A DNA stretch of 64,000 bases from Candidatus Lachnoclostridium stercoravium (GTDB taxonomy: Bacteria; Bacillota; Clostridia; Lachnospirales; Lachnospiraceae): the NCBI GenBank assembly GCA_019118365.1, contig DWZA01000026.1, positions 1-64,000 of the forward strand. Direction: 5' to 3'. A model generated the notes under the pieces. That model was given only the letters and a program-made list of their open reading frames with translations. It was not told the origin of the DNA and searched no databases. Numbering within the stretch: position 1 is the stretch's first letter; each line of letters begins with the position of its first letter. Shown here in pieces: positions 42,078 to 50,715 of this stretch. Position numbers and translations under genes: made by a program.

Positions 42078-43493
42078 ATGGTCTTCAGCAGCATACCGTT
42101 TTTGTTTTTCTTTCTCCCAGCGAGTCTGATCCTATACTATGCTGCGCCCTTTAAACTGAAAAATTATATCCTGCTCGCCTTCAGCTTAGCTTTCTATGCC
42201 TGGGGCGAGCCGGTTTACATTATCCTGATGCTTTTTGCATCTGCAGTTGATTATACAAACGGGCGTTTTATGGAAAAGTACGGGACGGACGATCGGCGGA
42301 GAAGGATTTTTTTATGCCTTTCCGTAGTGATTAACCTTTCCATGCTGGGATTTTTTAAATATGCGGATTTCCTGATCGGGATCGTGAACGGGATCACAGG
42401 ACTGTCCATTGAACCTCTGGGACTTGGGCTTCCAGTAGGCATCAGCTTTTTTACATTCCAGACTATGAGCTACAGTATCGACCTGTACCGCAGGGAGGTA
42501 AAGGTGGAGAAGAATTATCTCACCTACCTGACTTATGTTTCAATGTTCCCGCAGCTGATCGCCGGACCGATCGTCCGCTTTTCCACAGTGAATGAGGAGC
42601 TTCACGAAAGGACGATCAACTGGGAAGGTTTTGTTTACGGGACCCTCCGTTTTATGCAGGGTCTGTTTAAAAAGGTATTGATCGCCAACAACACGGGCGC
42701 CCTCTGGGAGGCAATCAAAGGCATGGATCCCGGCGCGGCTTCTGTCTCTACGGCGTGGCTGGGAGCGCTCTGCTTTACTTTGCAGCTTTATTTTGACTTC
42801 AGCGCCTACAGCGACATGGCCATTGGCATGGGGCGGATGCTGGGGTTCCACTACCTGGAAAATTTCCGCTACCCGCTGTCCGCCGTCTCGGTGACGGATT
42901 TCTGGCACAGATGGCATATTTCCCTGTCCACCTGGTTCAGAGATTACGTCTACATTCCTTTAGGCGGCAACCGGGTGAGCGTGGCGAAGCATCTGAGAAA
43001 TATTTTTATCGTCTGGTTTCTGACCGGGCTCTGGCACGGAGCGGCGTGGAATTTTATCTTTTGGGGCCTGTACTACGGCATCCTCCTGGCGCTGGAAAAA
43101 TACGTCTGGGGAGAGAAGCTTTCCAGGCTTCCGGCTGCAGTACGCCACGCCTATGCTATTCTGATCGTTGTATTCGGCTTTGTCATCTTTGTTTTTGACG
43201 ATATGGGCCAGCTGGGGGCGTATATGGCTTCCATGTTCGGAATGGCGGGAAACAGCCTTTTCGGAGAAGAATTTCTCTGGTACGTGACCAACAACGGATT
43301 TCTGCTGGCGGCTGCGATCCTGTTTGCGTTTCCATTTTATCCTTATATAAAAGGAAAGATCGAAACCATGGGCGCGGCGGCGCAGACGGGCCTGTCCCTG
43401 TGCGCGGCGGCCGGCTATATCGGCCTGTTTTTCCTGACGACGGCTTATCTGGTCAACGATACCTATAATCCGTTCTTATATTTCCGTTTTTAG
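42078..43493 (+). CDS. MBOAT family O-acyltransferase (AlgI/DltB-like)
   Basis: A 471-residue membrane-bound acyltransferase with about ten helices. It starts MVFSSIPFLFFFLPA, as AlgI-type proteins do. The conserved sequence FWHRWHISLSTWFRDYVYIPLGG is present (quoted in part: WHRWHISLSTWFRDY). The catalytic histidine is His320 in LTGLWHGAAWNF. It should take an acyl group, probably acetyl, across the membrane and hand it to an extracytoplasmic partner such as the DHHW protein encoded 10 nt downstream. RBS GGAGGAAGCC. Confidence 0.92.
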   Translation: MVFSSIPFLFFFLPASLILYYAAPFKLKNYILLAFSLAFYAWGEPVYIILMLFASAVDYTNGRFMEKYGTDDRRRRIFLCLSVVINLSMLGFFKYADFLIGIVNGITGLSIEPLGLGLPVGISFFTFQTMSYSIDLYRREVKVEKNYLTYLTYVSMFPQLIAGPIVRFSTVNEELHERTINWEGFVYGTLRFMQGLFKKVLIANNTGALWEAIKGMDPGAASVSTAWLGALCFTLQLYFDFSAYSDMAIGMGRMLGFHYLENFRYPLSAVSVTDFWHRWHISLSTWFRDYVYIPLGGNRVSVAKHLRNIFIVWFLTGLWHGAAWNFIFWGLYYGILLALEKYVWGEKLSRLPAAVRHAYAILIVVFGFVIFVFDDMGQLGAYMASMFGMAGNSLFGEEFLWYVTNNGFLLAAAILFAFPFYPYIKGKIETMGAAAQTGLSLCAAAGYIGLFFLTTAYLVNDTYNPFLYFRF

Positions 43494-43502
43494 GAGGCAG
43501 GG

Positions 43503-44681
43503 ATGAAAGAGAATAGTAAAAACAGGGTAACAGTTCAGGACAGGACTGAACCGTTACAAAATAACATACCATCCGTTACGGCGATCCTGCTGACAGCCCT
43601 TATCCTGGTATTTTCCTGCGCGTTTTTCCTTTCGGAGAAGCGGACGTTTTCGGAGAGCGAAAACCGGTATCTTTCCAGTTTCCCGGAATTTTCTTTTGAG
43701 GATCTGAAAGACGGAACGTATACGGAAGAGATCCAGACATATCTGGCGGATCATTTTCCCCTCAGGGACCTGTTTATGGGATTGAAAGCGGAGACAGAGA
43801 TCGCTTTAGGAAAACGGGAGATCAACGGGATCTATATCGCAGACGACGGTTATCTGATCGAGGCTTATAAAAAACCGAAAAATACAGATAAGATCGTGGG
43901 GAATTTTAAGAAATTTTATGAAGCGGTAGACAGGGAGAAGGTATCGGTTTCCCTGATGCTGGTGCCGACGGCTTCTGTGATCTATCGGGACAAGCTTCCG
44001 GCTTTTGCCCAGGAAAGGGATCAGATGGCGGAAAGAGAAACGATCTATGAACGGTCCGGCCTGCCCAGAGCCGACTGTTATGAAGCACTGATGGCGGCAA
44101 AGGACCAGCAGCAGCTGTATTACCGCACCGATCACCACTGGACCAGCTACGGCGCTTACGAGGCGTACCGGGCGTACTGCGGCCAGGCAGGCATAGAACC
44201 TCTGACGTTAGACTCTTTTGAAAAAAAGGAAGTCACCCACGATTTCAAGGGGACTATCTACTCAAAGCTGAACGACGGCCAGATCGGGGCGGATACGATC
44301 ACCATATTTGAAAATCCCTCGAATCAGCTGACCGTTTTCTATACAGACACGGATCAGACGACGGATTCTCTATATAATTTTGATTATCTGGAGAAAAAGG
44401 ATAAATATTCCATGTTTCTGGACAATATCCATCCTTTGATCGAGATCACCAATGAAACAGCGGATTCCCAGCGGGAACTTGTGCTGATCAAGGACAGCTA
44501 CGCCAACGCGATGGTGCCGTTTCTTGTGAACCATTTTAAAAAAGTTTATGTATTTGACACCAGATATTATAAGCAGGGGCCAAGCTCTTTTATCAAGGAT
44601 CATCCTCAGGTGACGGACGTACTCCTGTTATATAATATGAATACCATTGATACAGATCTTGGTATTGGAGGAATTTATTAA
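43503..44681 (+). CDS. DHHW family protein (AlgX/AlgJ-like)
   Basis: A 392-residue protein with one N-terminal membrane anchor (about residues 25-45) and an extracytoplasmic SGNH-like domain. The diagnostic motif DHHW is at residues 210-213 (YRTDHHWTSYGAY), and a late serine motif (LIKDSYANAM) completes the putative site. In alginate and related systems such proteins move acyl groups from the MBOAT protein to the glycan. The coding sequence for residues 9-19 is a 31-bp palindrome (43527-43557) built from ends of the repeat family. Confidence 0.88.
   Translation: MKENSKNRVTVQDRTEPLQNNIPSVTAILLTALILVFSCAFFLSEKRTFSESENRYLSSFPEFSFEDLKDGTYTEEIQTYLADHFPLRDLFMGLKAETEIALGKREINGIYIADDGYLIEAYKKPKNTDKIVGNFKKFYEAVDREKVSVSLMLVPTASVIYRDKLPAFAQERDQMAERETIYERSGLPRADCYEALMAAKDQQQLYYRTDHHWTSYGAYEAYRAYCGQAGIEPLTLDSFEKKEVTHDFKGTIYSKLNDGQIGADTITIFENPSNQLTVFYTDTDQTTDSLYNFDYLEKKDKYSMFLDNIHPLIEITNETADSQRELVLIKDSYANAMVPFLVNHFKKVYVFDTRYYKQGPSSFIKDHPQVTDVLLLYNMNTIDTDLGIGGIY
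43527..43557. repeat. collapsed palindrome inside the DHHW gene
   Basis: GTAACAGTTCAG and CTGAACCGTTAC (11 of 12 paired) flank 7 nt. These are the terminal repeats of the element family with the interior lost. It is in frame and encodes part of the cytoplasmic N-terminus (VTVQDRTEPLQ). Confidence 0.75.
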
Positions 44682-44727
44682 CAGCCGTTCCGCTGCGGAC
44701 GGGATTTCAGGGAAGGGGTTTACGATT

Positions 44728-45540
44728 TTGGAAAGAAAAAAATTTTTAGTATGCGTGGATTCTGACGGCTGCGCCATGGATACCATGGACAGCAAGCATA
44801 AGCTGTGCTTCGGCCCGGAGATGGTAAAAGCCTGGGGGCTGCAGGAGCATGGAAAGGAGGTCCTGGACATCTGGAACCGGATCAGCCTTTATTCGGAAAC
44901 AAGAGGGATCAACCGTTTTCCAGGTCTGGAAAAGACGCTGCAGGCATGCAGGGAAAGAGGATTTATCCAGGAGGATTTTTCCGCCCTTTCCCGGTGGCTT
45001 GAAAGCGCGGAAGGGTATTCCAACGGGACCCTTGCAAGGGCGATCGAGGAGACAGGGGATCCGTTCCTGAAAAAGGTGCTTTCTTGGTCGGAAAATGTCA
45101 ACCAGGCCATCCGGGAGCTGCCGGAAAGCTATCCGTTCGCCGGAGTAAAGGAAACGCTCCAGTACATGGGGAGCTATGCCGACCTTGCGGTGGTATCTTC
45201 CGCGAACCGGGAAGCGGTGGAAGGCGAGTGGACCCGCCATGGGATGATCGGTCTGGTAAAGGAAGTGCTGGCTCAGGATTCCGGTTCGAAGGCCGCCTGT
45301 ATCGGAAGGCTCCTGGAAGAAGGATACGAAAAGGACCATGTGCTGATGATCGGCGACGCCCCTGGAGACGGGAAAGCGGCGGATAAAAACGGCGTTCTTT
45401 TCTATCCGGTGGTCATAAGAAAGGAAGAAGGCTCCTGGAAACGGCTGAAGGACGAGGGCTTCCAGAGGTTCCTGGACGGAACCTACCGGGGAGACTTCCA
45501 GTCTGAGCTTTTAGAGGAATTCCACGCCGCATTGCGATGA
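44728..45540 (+). CDS. HAD-superfamily hydrolase
   Basis: A 270-residue cytosolic HAD phosphatase-like protein. Motif I is VCVDSDGCAMDTMD with the nucleophilic aspartate near residue 10. A helical cap follows, then motif II in VVSSANREAVE and motif IV MIGDAPGDGKAAD. The substrate is unknown. The start is inferred as TTG 44728 because AAGGGG lies 9 nt upstream and no suitable ATG exists; the frame upstream runs back into the DHHW gene's 3' end. It is followed 10 nt later by the YbaK gene. Confidence 0.8.
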   Translation: MERKKFLVCVDSDGCAMDTMDSKHKLCFGPEMVKAWGLQEHGKEVLDIWNRISLYSETRGINRFPGLEKTLQACRERGFIQEDFSALSRWLESAEGYSNGTLARAIEETGDPFLKKVLSWSENVNQAIRELPESYPFAGVKETLQYMGSYADLAVVSSANREAVEGEWTRHGMIGLVKEVLAQDSGSKAACIGRLLEEGYEKDHVLMIGDAPGDGKAADKNGVLFYPVVIRKEEGSWKRLKDEGFQRFLDGTYRGDFQSELLEEFHAALR

Positions 45541-45550
45541 GGAAAGGACC

Positions 45551-46024
45551 ATGGAAAAGACAAATGTTTGCCGGCTTTTAGATAAGGCCGGGATCGCATA
45601 TGAAGAAAAGGAATATGAGGTGGATGAAAACGACCTCTCCGGTTCCCACGCCGCGGATATGATGGGCGTGGATCACGAAAATATCTTCAAGACTCTTGTC
45701 CTGAAGGGAGAGAGGACCGGCTATCTTGTCTGCTGTATACCTGTAGACGAGGAACTGGATCTGAAAAAGGCTGCAAAGGCTGCGGGAGATAAAAAAGTGG
45801 AGATGCTTCCGATGAAGGATCTCCTTGGTGTGACCGGTTATATCAGAGGCGGCTGTTCTCCTATTGGAATGAAGAAGAAATTTCCTACTTTTATAGAGGA
45901 AACAGCAGTGCTGTTTGACACAGTGGCCGTAAGCGCCGGGATGAGAGGAAAGCAGATCCTGGTAGATCCGGAGAAGCTGGCAGAATATACGGGAGCGGAG
46001 TTTGTGCCGCTGATCAAAGGATAG
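45551..46024 (+). CDS. ybaK: Cys-tRNA(Pro)/Cys-tRNA(Cys) deacylase YbaK/EbsC
   Basis: A 157-residue trans-editing enzyme that hydrolyses misacylated Cys-tRNA(Pro). The YbaK fold is shown by the KTLVLKG motif with its key lysine, CCIPVDEELDLKKAAKA, TGYIRGGCSPIGMKKKFPTF (with the GGxSP-type loop here GGCSP) and AGMRGKQILVDPEKL. The length is standard. ATG 45551 follows AGGAAAGG. A terminator closes the transcript. Confidence 0.92.
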   Translation: MEKTNVCRLLDKAGIAYEEKEYEVDENDLSGSHAADMMGVDHENIFKTLVLKGERTGYLVCCIPVDEELDLKKAAKAAGDKKVEMLPMKDLLGVTGYIRGGCSPIGMKKKFPTFIEETAVLFDTVAVSAGMRGKQILVDPEKLAEYTGAEFVPLIKG

Positions 46025-46034
46025 GTTTACATAA

Positions 46035-46065
46035 AATAGCGCCGACAAAAAACGGCGTTATTTTT
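46035..46065 (+). terminator. terminator of the ybaK transcript
   Basis: AATAGCGCCG / CGGCGTTATT stem (one wobble) with an A-rich loop and five T. Confidence 0.85.
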
Positions 46066-46077
46066 ATGGTGTTGAGT

Positions 46078-46106
46078 TTAACAATTGTGTAACAATTATG
46101 TAAAAT
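46078..46106 (+). promoter_or_regulatory. possible distal promoter of the cell-wall hydrolase
   Basis: TTAACA (46078-46083), 17 bp, TAAAAT (46101-46106). About 220 nt of gene-free leader would follow it. The 303-nt gap 46025-46327 contains otherwise only the terminator and the proximal promoter. Confidence 0.4.
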
Positions 46107-46229
46107 ATGACTGTGCAGACCGACGAAATAAAAGAGTGAAAAGACAATAGAAATCAGCTGGATTAACTAATTTAGAAGGAAAATTAAGGATGCGCCCCAA
46201 AAATATGTAACAAACCTTTCTGGCCTCGG

Positions 46230-46259
46230 TTGACGCACCGGATACTCCTCACATATAAT
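46230..46259 (+). promoter_or_regulatory. proximal promoter of the cell-wall hydrolase
   Basis: TTGACG (46230-46235), 18 bp, TATAAT (46254-46259). A CCGCC/GGCGG hairpin follows in the leader before GAGGAGG. Confidence 0.75.
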
Positions 46260-46327
46260 ACCGCCATCAGCATGACAGGCGGCGTGAAAGATGTATGTCT
46301 GAATAAGCAAAGCGAGGAGGAATACAT

Positions 46328-47098
46328 ATGCTGACAGCTTCTTTATTTTTTCACAAGGCTTGCCGATGGGCAAAAGTAAGATGGAAAAAAGTTTCCAGCC
46401 AGATGGCATTCCGTCTGGCGGCGGCAGCGGCTGTACTGACCGTTTTCGCGTTCGTTCTTCCAGGGGCGGGCGCGGAGATCAGCTCTGATGAAGCGGAAGT
46501 ACGGCAGAGGCAGGAACAGGCGTATCAGGTGGCGGGAGAGCTGCTGGAAACGAATGTACAGAAGAAAACAGAAATAAAAGAACAGATGGATATACAGGCG
46601 GAGGCGGCAAAAAGCGCGTTTTTGGAACGGGAGCAGGAAAGCGGCCATGGACCTCATACAGCGATCGAAAGACGTTTGGAAGAGGGCGAAGAAGAACCTG
46701 AGACAGAACAGGTCTCCACTATGGCGATCTCGGAGCAGGACTACCAGGTACTTTTAAAGATCGTAGAGGCAGAGGCGGGTATCTGCGATGAAAAAGGCCG
46801 GATCCTGGTGGCAAATGTGATATTGAACCGGGTAAAAAGCGGTCAGTTCCCGGACACAGTAACGGGAGTTGTTTATCAGCCTTCCCAGTTTTCTCCTGTG
46901 AGCACCGGCGCGATCGACCGGGTCCAGGTGACGGAAAAGACAAAGGAAAGCGTAGACCGCGCCCTGGCCGGGGAAGATTATTCCCAGGGAGCGCTGTTCT
47001 TTATGAACCGCAGCAAGTCCAGAAGGCACGCGGTCACGTGGTTTGATTCCAGGCTGACCTATCTGTTCGAACACGGCGGCCATGAGTTCTTTCGATGA
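46328..47098 (+). CDS. SleB/CwlJ-type cell wall hydrolase
   Basis: A 256-residue membrane-anchored or secreted muralytic enzyme. A hydrophobic segment at about residues 28-48 is followed by a charged, partly coiled-coil linker (to about residue 130). The Hydrolase_2 domain begins LLKIVEAEAGICDEKGRILVANVILNRV (in part) with the catalytic glutamate in VEAEAG, then QFSPVSTG and the final LTYLFEHGGHEFF. SleB-type enzymes cleave peptidoglycan, often cortex during spore germination. The last arginine and stop (CGATGA) are shared with an inverted half copy of the palindromic element. Confidence 0.87.
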   Translation: MLTASLFFHKACRWAKVRWKKVSSQMAFRLAAAAAVLTVFAFVLPGAGAEISSDEAEVRQRQEQAYQVAGELLETNVQKKTEIKEQMDIQAEAAKSAFLEREQESGHGPHTAIERRLEEGEEEPETEQVSTMAISEQDYQVLLKIVEAEAGICDEKGRILVANVILNRVKSGQFPDTVTGVVYQPSQFSPVSTGAIDRVQVTEKTKESVDRALAGEDYSQGALFFMNRSKSRRHAVTWFDSRLTYLFEHGGHEFFR

Positions 47099-47160
47099 CG
47101 TCCAGGGCTTTCCTCCAGCACATTCCGTGCTGGAGGGAAGATACGCGGCTGAACGGATAC
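47094..47160 (-). repeat. inverted half copy of the 155-bp family
   Basis: In reverse orientation it carries GATGACGTCCAGGGC, the first hairpin (CTCCAGCAC / GTGCTGGAG) and the terminus ATACGCGGCTGAAC. That is the left half of a full element with several substitutions. The second hairpin and right end are absent. It overlaps the end of the cell-wall hydrolase gene and supplies its stop. Confidence 0.85.
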
Positions 47161-47251
47161 AACGGACGATTCCCATTGGCGGCGGCTATTGACTTTCCAG
47201 GAGAGAAATGAGATACTATCAAAAATACTCATTGGAAAGGAATCTGCAGCC

Positions 47252-47929
47252 ATGGGAAAACAATATCTGCTCTTTGACCTGGACGGAACTCTTACGGATC
47301 CCAAAGAAGGGATCACACGATCTGTCCAGTACGCCCTGAGATCTTTTGGGATCGAAGTGGAAAACCTGGACGATCTGATCCCGTTCATCGGTCCGCCCCT
47401 CAGAGACAGTTTTATGGAATTTTATGGATTTACAGCGGACCAGGCGGGAGAAGGGATCCGAAAATACAGAGAATACTTTAACGAAAAGGGATGGAAGGAA
47501 AACCGGGTCTATCCGGGGATACCGCAGATGCTGGAAAACCTGCAGGCCGCAGGCTATGAGCTGATAACGGCCACTTCCAAGCCGGAGGTGTTCGCGGTCC
47601 GGATCATGAAACATTTTGGCCTGGACGGTTATTTCCAGATGATCGGCGGAGCGGACCTGGATGAGACAAGGGTGAAAAAGGCCGATGTGATCCGTTACGT
47701 GATGGACCGCAGGGGGATCGGGGAAAAGGACCATGCCCTGATGATCGGCGACCGGAAGCACGACGTTTTAGGGGCCAGAGAGGCCGGGCTGGAGTGTGCT
47801 GCCGTACTTTTCGGGTATGGCAGCAGGGAAGAGCTGGAGTCGGCCAAAGCCTGCTATCTTGCGGAAAGCGTAGAAGACCTGGAACGTTATCTTTTGGAAA
47901 GGCTGGAAAGAGAGGGCGGCGGCATTTGA
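47252..47929 (+). CDS. HAD family hydrolase, phosphoglycolate phosphatase-like
   Basis: A 225-residue HAD enzyme with a helical C1 cap. Motif I LLFDLDGTLTDP is at residues 6-17, motif II in TATSKPEVF carries the Thr/Ser, the motif III lysine is near VKKADVI, and motif IV is MIGDRKHDVLGARE. The pattern resembles Gph/PpaX-type phosphatases; the substrate may be phosphoglycolate or pyrophosphate but is not determinable. ATG 47252 is chosen because AAAGGAA precedes it by about 9 nt. Confidence 0.88.
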   Translation: MGKQYLLFDLDGTLTDPKEGITRSVQYALRSFGIEVENLDDLIPFIGPPLRDSFMEFYGFTADQAGEGIRKYREYFNEKGWKENRVYPGIPQMLENLQAAGYELITATSKPEVFAVRIMKHFGLDGYFQMIGGADLDETRVKKADVIRYVMDRRGIGEKDHALMIGDRKHDVLGAREAGLECAAVLFGYGSREELESAKACYLAESVEDLERYLLERLEREGGGI

Positions 47930-47992
47930 CTTTCAAAAGAAAATCTGCTATGATGTCCGCTGATAAAAGACCTGGCGCAGGAGGTGCAAAGG

Positions 47993-48757
47993 ATGGAAGC
48001 TTATTCCAGTTTTGCGGAAGTATATGATCTGTTTATGGACAATGTCCCCTATGAAGAATGGTCGGTCTATCTTCAGCAGCTCTTAAAAGAAAATGGGGTG
48101 GAAGACGGACTGGTATTGGATCTTGGCTGCGGCACCGGGACGCTGACCGAGCTTCTGGCGGCCCAGGGGTATGATATGATCGGCGTGGACGCGTCGGAAG
48201 AGATGCTCCAGGCAGCCATGGAAAAAAGGACCCGTTCCGGACAGGATATCCTCTATCTCCTTCAGGATATGAGAGAGTTCGAGCTTTACGGTACAGTAAG
48301 AGCAGTGGTGAGCATCTGCGATTCCATCAATTATATCCTGGAATACGAGGATCTTGTCCGTGTGTTTACCCTTGTAAACAATTATCTGGATCCCGGCGGC
48401 GTGTTTATCTTTGACCTGAACACCGTTTACAAGTACCAGAATATCCTGGGGGATAATACGTTTGCGGAGGACAGGGAAGAAAGCAGCTTTATCTGGGATA
48501 ATTTTTACGACGAAGAAGATCAGGTCAACGAGTACGATCTGACGCTGTTTATCCGTGAAGAAAACGGACTTTACCGGAAGTATACGGAGACGCATTATCA
48601 GAAAGCTTATGATCTTACGACGGTCCGGCGGGCGCTAAAGGAAGCCGGGATGGAATTTGCGGCCGCGTACGACGCGTTTACGAAAGAACCGCCGAAAAAG
48701 GACAGCGAGCGTATCTATGTGATCGCCAGGGAAAAAGGAAAAGAGAGGAAGATTTGA
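47993..48757 (+). CDS. class I SAM-dependent methyltransferase
   Basis: A 254-residue methyltransferase. The SAM loop VLDLGCGTGTLTELL is at about residues 40-54, the acidic loop is GVDASEEML, and motif IV-like VVSICDSINYI follows. The second half (FDLNTVYKYQNILG, then beta-rich strands) matches the YqeM-type methyltransferases of Firmicutes, whose substrate is unproven. ATG 47993 is selected because GGAGG sits 8 nt upstream, whereas GTG 47984 overlaps that site. It ends 1 nt before hslO. Confidence 0.87.
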   Translation: MEAYSSFAEVYDLFMDNVPYEEWSVYLQQLLKENGVEDGLVLDLGCGTGTLTELLAAQGYDMIGVDASEEMLQAAMEKRTRSGQDILYLLQDMREFELYGTVRAVVSICDSINYILEYEDLVRVFTLVNNYLDPGGVFIFDLNTVYKYQNILGDNTFAEDREESSFIWDNFYDEEDQVNEYDLTLFIREENGLYRKYTETHYQKAYDLTTVRRALKEAGMEFAAAYDAFTKEPPKKDSERIYVIAREKGKERKI

Positions 48758-48758
48758 T

Positions 48759-49640
48759 ATGTCAGATTACATAATCAGGGCCACAGCGGCGGAAGGCCAG
48801 GTAAGGGCGTTCGCAGCTACCACCAGGGAACTTACAGAGTACGCCCGCGCAGCCCACAATACCAGCCCGGTAGCGACGGCTGCTTTAGGCAGGCTTTTGA
48901 CTGCAGGGGCGATGATGGGGATCATGATGAAAGGTAAGGACGACCTTCTGACCCTTAAGATCGAAGGAGACGGCCCCATCGGAGGCCTGACTGTGACCGC
49001 GGATTCCCAGGGAGATGTGAAAGGGTATGTGTTTAACCCATCCGTAATGCTCCCGCCGAACAGCAAAGGAAAGCTGGACGTAGGCGGAGCTCTGGGAGTA
49101 GGCGTTTTAAGCGTGATCCGCGATATCGGCTTAAAGGAACCTTATGTGGGCCAGACGATCCTTGTCACAGGGGAGATCGCGGAAGATCTGACGTATTATT
49201 ATGCGTCTTCCGAGCAGACGCCTTCATCGGTTGCCCTGGGCGTGCTGATGAATAAGGACAATACGGTAAAACAGGCAGGCGGCTTTATCATCCAGCTCCT
49301 TCCAGGCGCTTCTGAGGAAGTGATATCAGCCCTGGAGAGGCGGCTTGGCGAGATCGACTCGATCACGAAGCTTCTCGACCAGGGAAATACGCCGGAGATG
49401 ATACTGGAGCACATTCTGGGAGACTTCGGCCTAGAGATCACGGAAAAGCACCCCACAAGATTTTTCTGCAACTGTACAAAAGAGCGTGTGGAAAAAGCAT
49501 TGATCAGCGTCGGGAAAAAAGAGATCCAGGAAATGATCGATGAAGGGAAGACCATTGAAGTGAACTGCCACTTCTGTAATAAGAACTATGCGTTTACCGT
49601 AGAGGAACTGAAAGAAATGCTGGAAAAAGCGGCGCGATAG
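48759..49640 (+). CDS. hslO: redox-regulated chaperone Hsp33
   Basis: A 293-residue chaperone activated by oxidation. The N-terminal domain starts DYIIRATAAEGQVRAFAA. The C-terminal zinc switch has CxC (FFCNCTKERV) and CxxC (CHFCNKNY), all four cysteines present. Normal length. It begins 1 nt after the methyltransferase stop and is followed by a terminator. Confidence 0.95.
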   Translation: MSDYIIRATAAEGQVRAFAATTRELTEYARAAHNTSPVATAALGRLLTAGAMMGIMMKGKDDLLTLKIEGDGPIGGLTVTADSQGDVKGYVFNPSVMLPPNSKGKLDVGGALGVGVLSVIRDIGLKEPYVGQTILVTGEIAEDLTYYYASSEQTPSSVALGVLMNKDNTVKQAGGFIIQLLPGASEEVISALERRLGEIDSITKLLDQGNTPEMILEHILGDFGLEITEKHPTRFFCNCTKERVEKALISVGKKEIQEMIDEGKTIEVNCHFCNKNYAFTVEELKEMLEKAAR

Positions 49641-49661
49641 AAAGCTATCGGAAATAAAGAA

Positions 49662-49700
49662 ACAGCAGGCTGTGGATAAGATCCAGGCCTGCTGTTTTTC
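49662..49700 (+). terminator. terminator of hslO
   Basis: ACAGCAGGC / GCCTGCTGT stem followed by TTTTTC. Confidence 0.85.
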
Positions 49701-49747
49701 TTAATCATGTTAAGTCCAAATAACTTATTTCAAAAATCAAAAATAAA

Positions 49748-49769
49748 AACTTTTCAACTATATTTGAAA
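49748..49769 (-). terminator. possible terminator of the cold-shock gene
   Basis: On the minus strand TTTCAA, a 6-nt loop and TTGAAA are followed by AGTTTTT. The stem is short and AU-rich. Confidence 0.4.
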
Positions 49770-49803
49770 CAGGTACAAATGGTTAAATGATTAAAGGAGG
49801 GGA

Positions 49804-50004
49804 TCATAACTTGGTAACGTTTGTCGCCTGCGGTCCCTTTGCTCCGTTTACTACGTCGAACTCTACAGCTGCACCCTCATCCAGAGATTTGAAGCCTTCC
49901 ATGTTCAGACCTGAATAATGTACGAATACGTCATTTCCATTCTCATCGGAAATGAATCCGTAACCTTTTTGGTTGTTAAACCATTTTACTGTACCTCTGC
50001 TCAT
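49804..50004 (-). CDS. cold-shock domain protein (CspA family)
   Basis: A 66-residue single OB-fold RNA chaperone. RNP1 [11 protein letters not shown] and RNP2 DVFVHYSGL are intact, and the tail is [13 protein letters not shown] 50004 follows TTGGAGGTATCGCT. The leader from the predicted promoter is about 60 nt and U-rich, as for other cold-inducible genes. Convergent with hslO. Confidence 0.95.
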   Translation of the reverse strand: MSRGTVKWFNNQKGYGFISDENGNDVFVHYSGLNMEGFKSLDEGAAVEFDVVNGAKGPQATNVTKL

Positions 50005-50062
50005 AGCGATACCTCCAAAAAATAAAAAAACATTGATGCTGCAGTTATTTGCAGCTGTGTTT

Positions 50063-50091
50063 AGCATAGCATAGTTTTATATGCATGTCAA
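50063..50091 (-). promoter_or_regulatory. promoter of the cold-shock gene
   Basis: On the minus strand TTGACA (50091-50086), 17 bp, TATGCT (50068-50063). Confidence 0.75.
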
Positions 50092-50118
50092 ACGATTTTC
50101 ATTTCAGCAGAGGCCTGT

Positions 50119-50146
50119 TTGACAAAAGGGGAAAAAGATGTAAAAT
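50119..50146 (+). promoter_or_regulatory. promoter of the DUF5662 gene
   Basis: TTGACA (50119-50124), 16 bp, TAAAAT (50141-50146), 24 bp before the start. It lies back to back with the cold-shock promoter. Confidence 0.65.
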
Positions 50147-50169
50147 GGAAGAAACGGGAGGCTTGGACT

Positions 50170-50715
50170 ATGAAGATTTTAAATGCGTGGCGTCATTTCA
50201 GGACAATCACAGAACACAAACTGCTGGTGATGAGAGAATGTTTTCAGGTAGGGCTGTACAGGCAGGGACTGCTTCACGACCTGTCAAAATACAGCTGGGA
50301 AGAGTTTTCCACCGGGGTGAGATATTATCAGGGGAACCGGAGCCCAAACGCGGCGGAAAAGGAAGTCCTTGGTTACTCCGGAGCGTGGCTCCACCACAAG
50401 GGGCGCAATAAACATCATTTTGAATACTGGATCGATTTCGCGCCGGATAAGAGTCAGGGGCTGATCGGCAACAAGATGCCTTTAAAATATGTGATCGAGA
50501 TGGTCATGGACCGGATCGCCGCTTCCAAAGTGTATAAGGGAAAGGATTACAACGACGGCTGCCCGTGGGAATATTACTGCCGCTCAAAAGAAGTGATCGT
50601 GATCCATCCGGAGACGAAGCGGCTTTTGGAAAAGCTCCTCCTCATGCTGAAAGACAGGGGAGAAGCTTATACGTTTGCCTATATACGAAAGCTCCTGAAA
50701 AAGGGAACTTATTGA
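50170..50715 (+). CDS. DUF5662 family protein
   Basis: A 181-residue cytosolic protein rich in histidine and aromatic residues. Motifs such as LLHDLSKYSWEEF (HDxxK), a middle HHKGRNKHHFEYW and MPLKYVIEMVMDRIAASKVYKG suggest a helical HD-like metal-binding fold, but catalysis is unproven. The family is frequent in Firmicutes and phages. ATG 50170 is supported by GGGAGG 7 nt upstream. Its stop overlaps the convergent YprB-like gene by 7 bp. Confidence 0.8.
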   Translation: MKILNAWRHFRTITEHKLLVMRECFQVGLYRQGLLHDLSKYSWEEFSTGVRYYQGNRSPNAAEKEVLGYSGAWLHHKGRNKHHFEYWIDFAPDKSQGLIGNKMPLKYVIEMVMDRIAASKVYKGKDYNDGCPWEYYCRSKEVIVIHPETKRLLEKLLLMLKDRGEAYTFAYIRKLLKKGTY

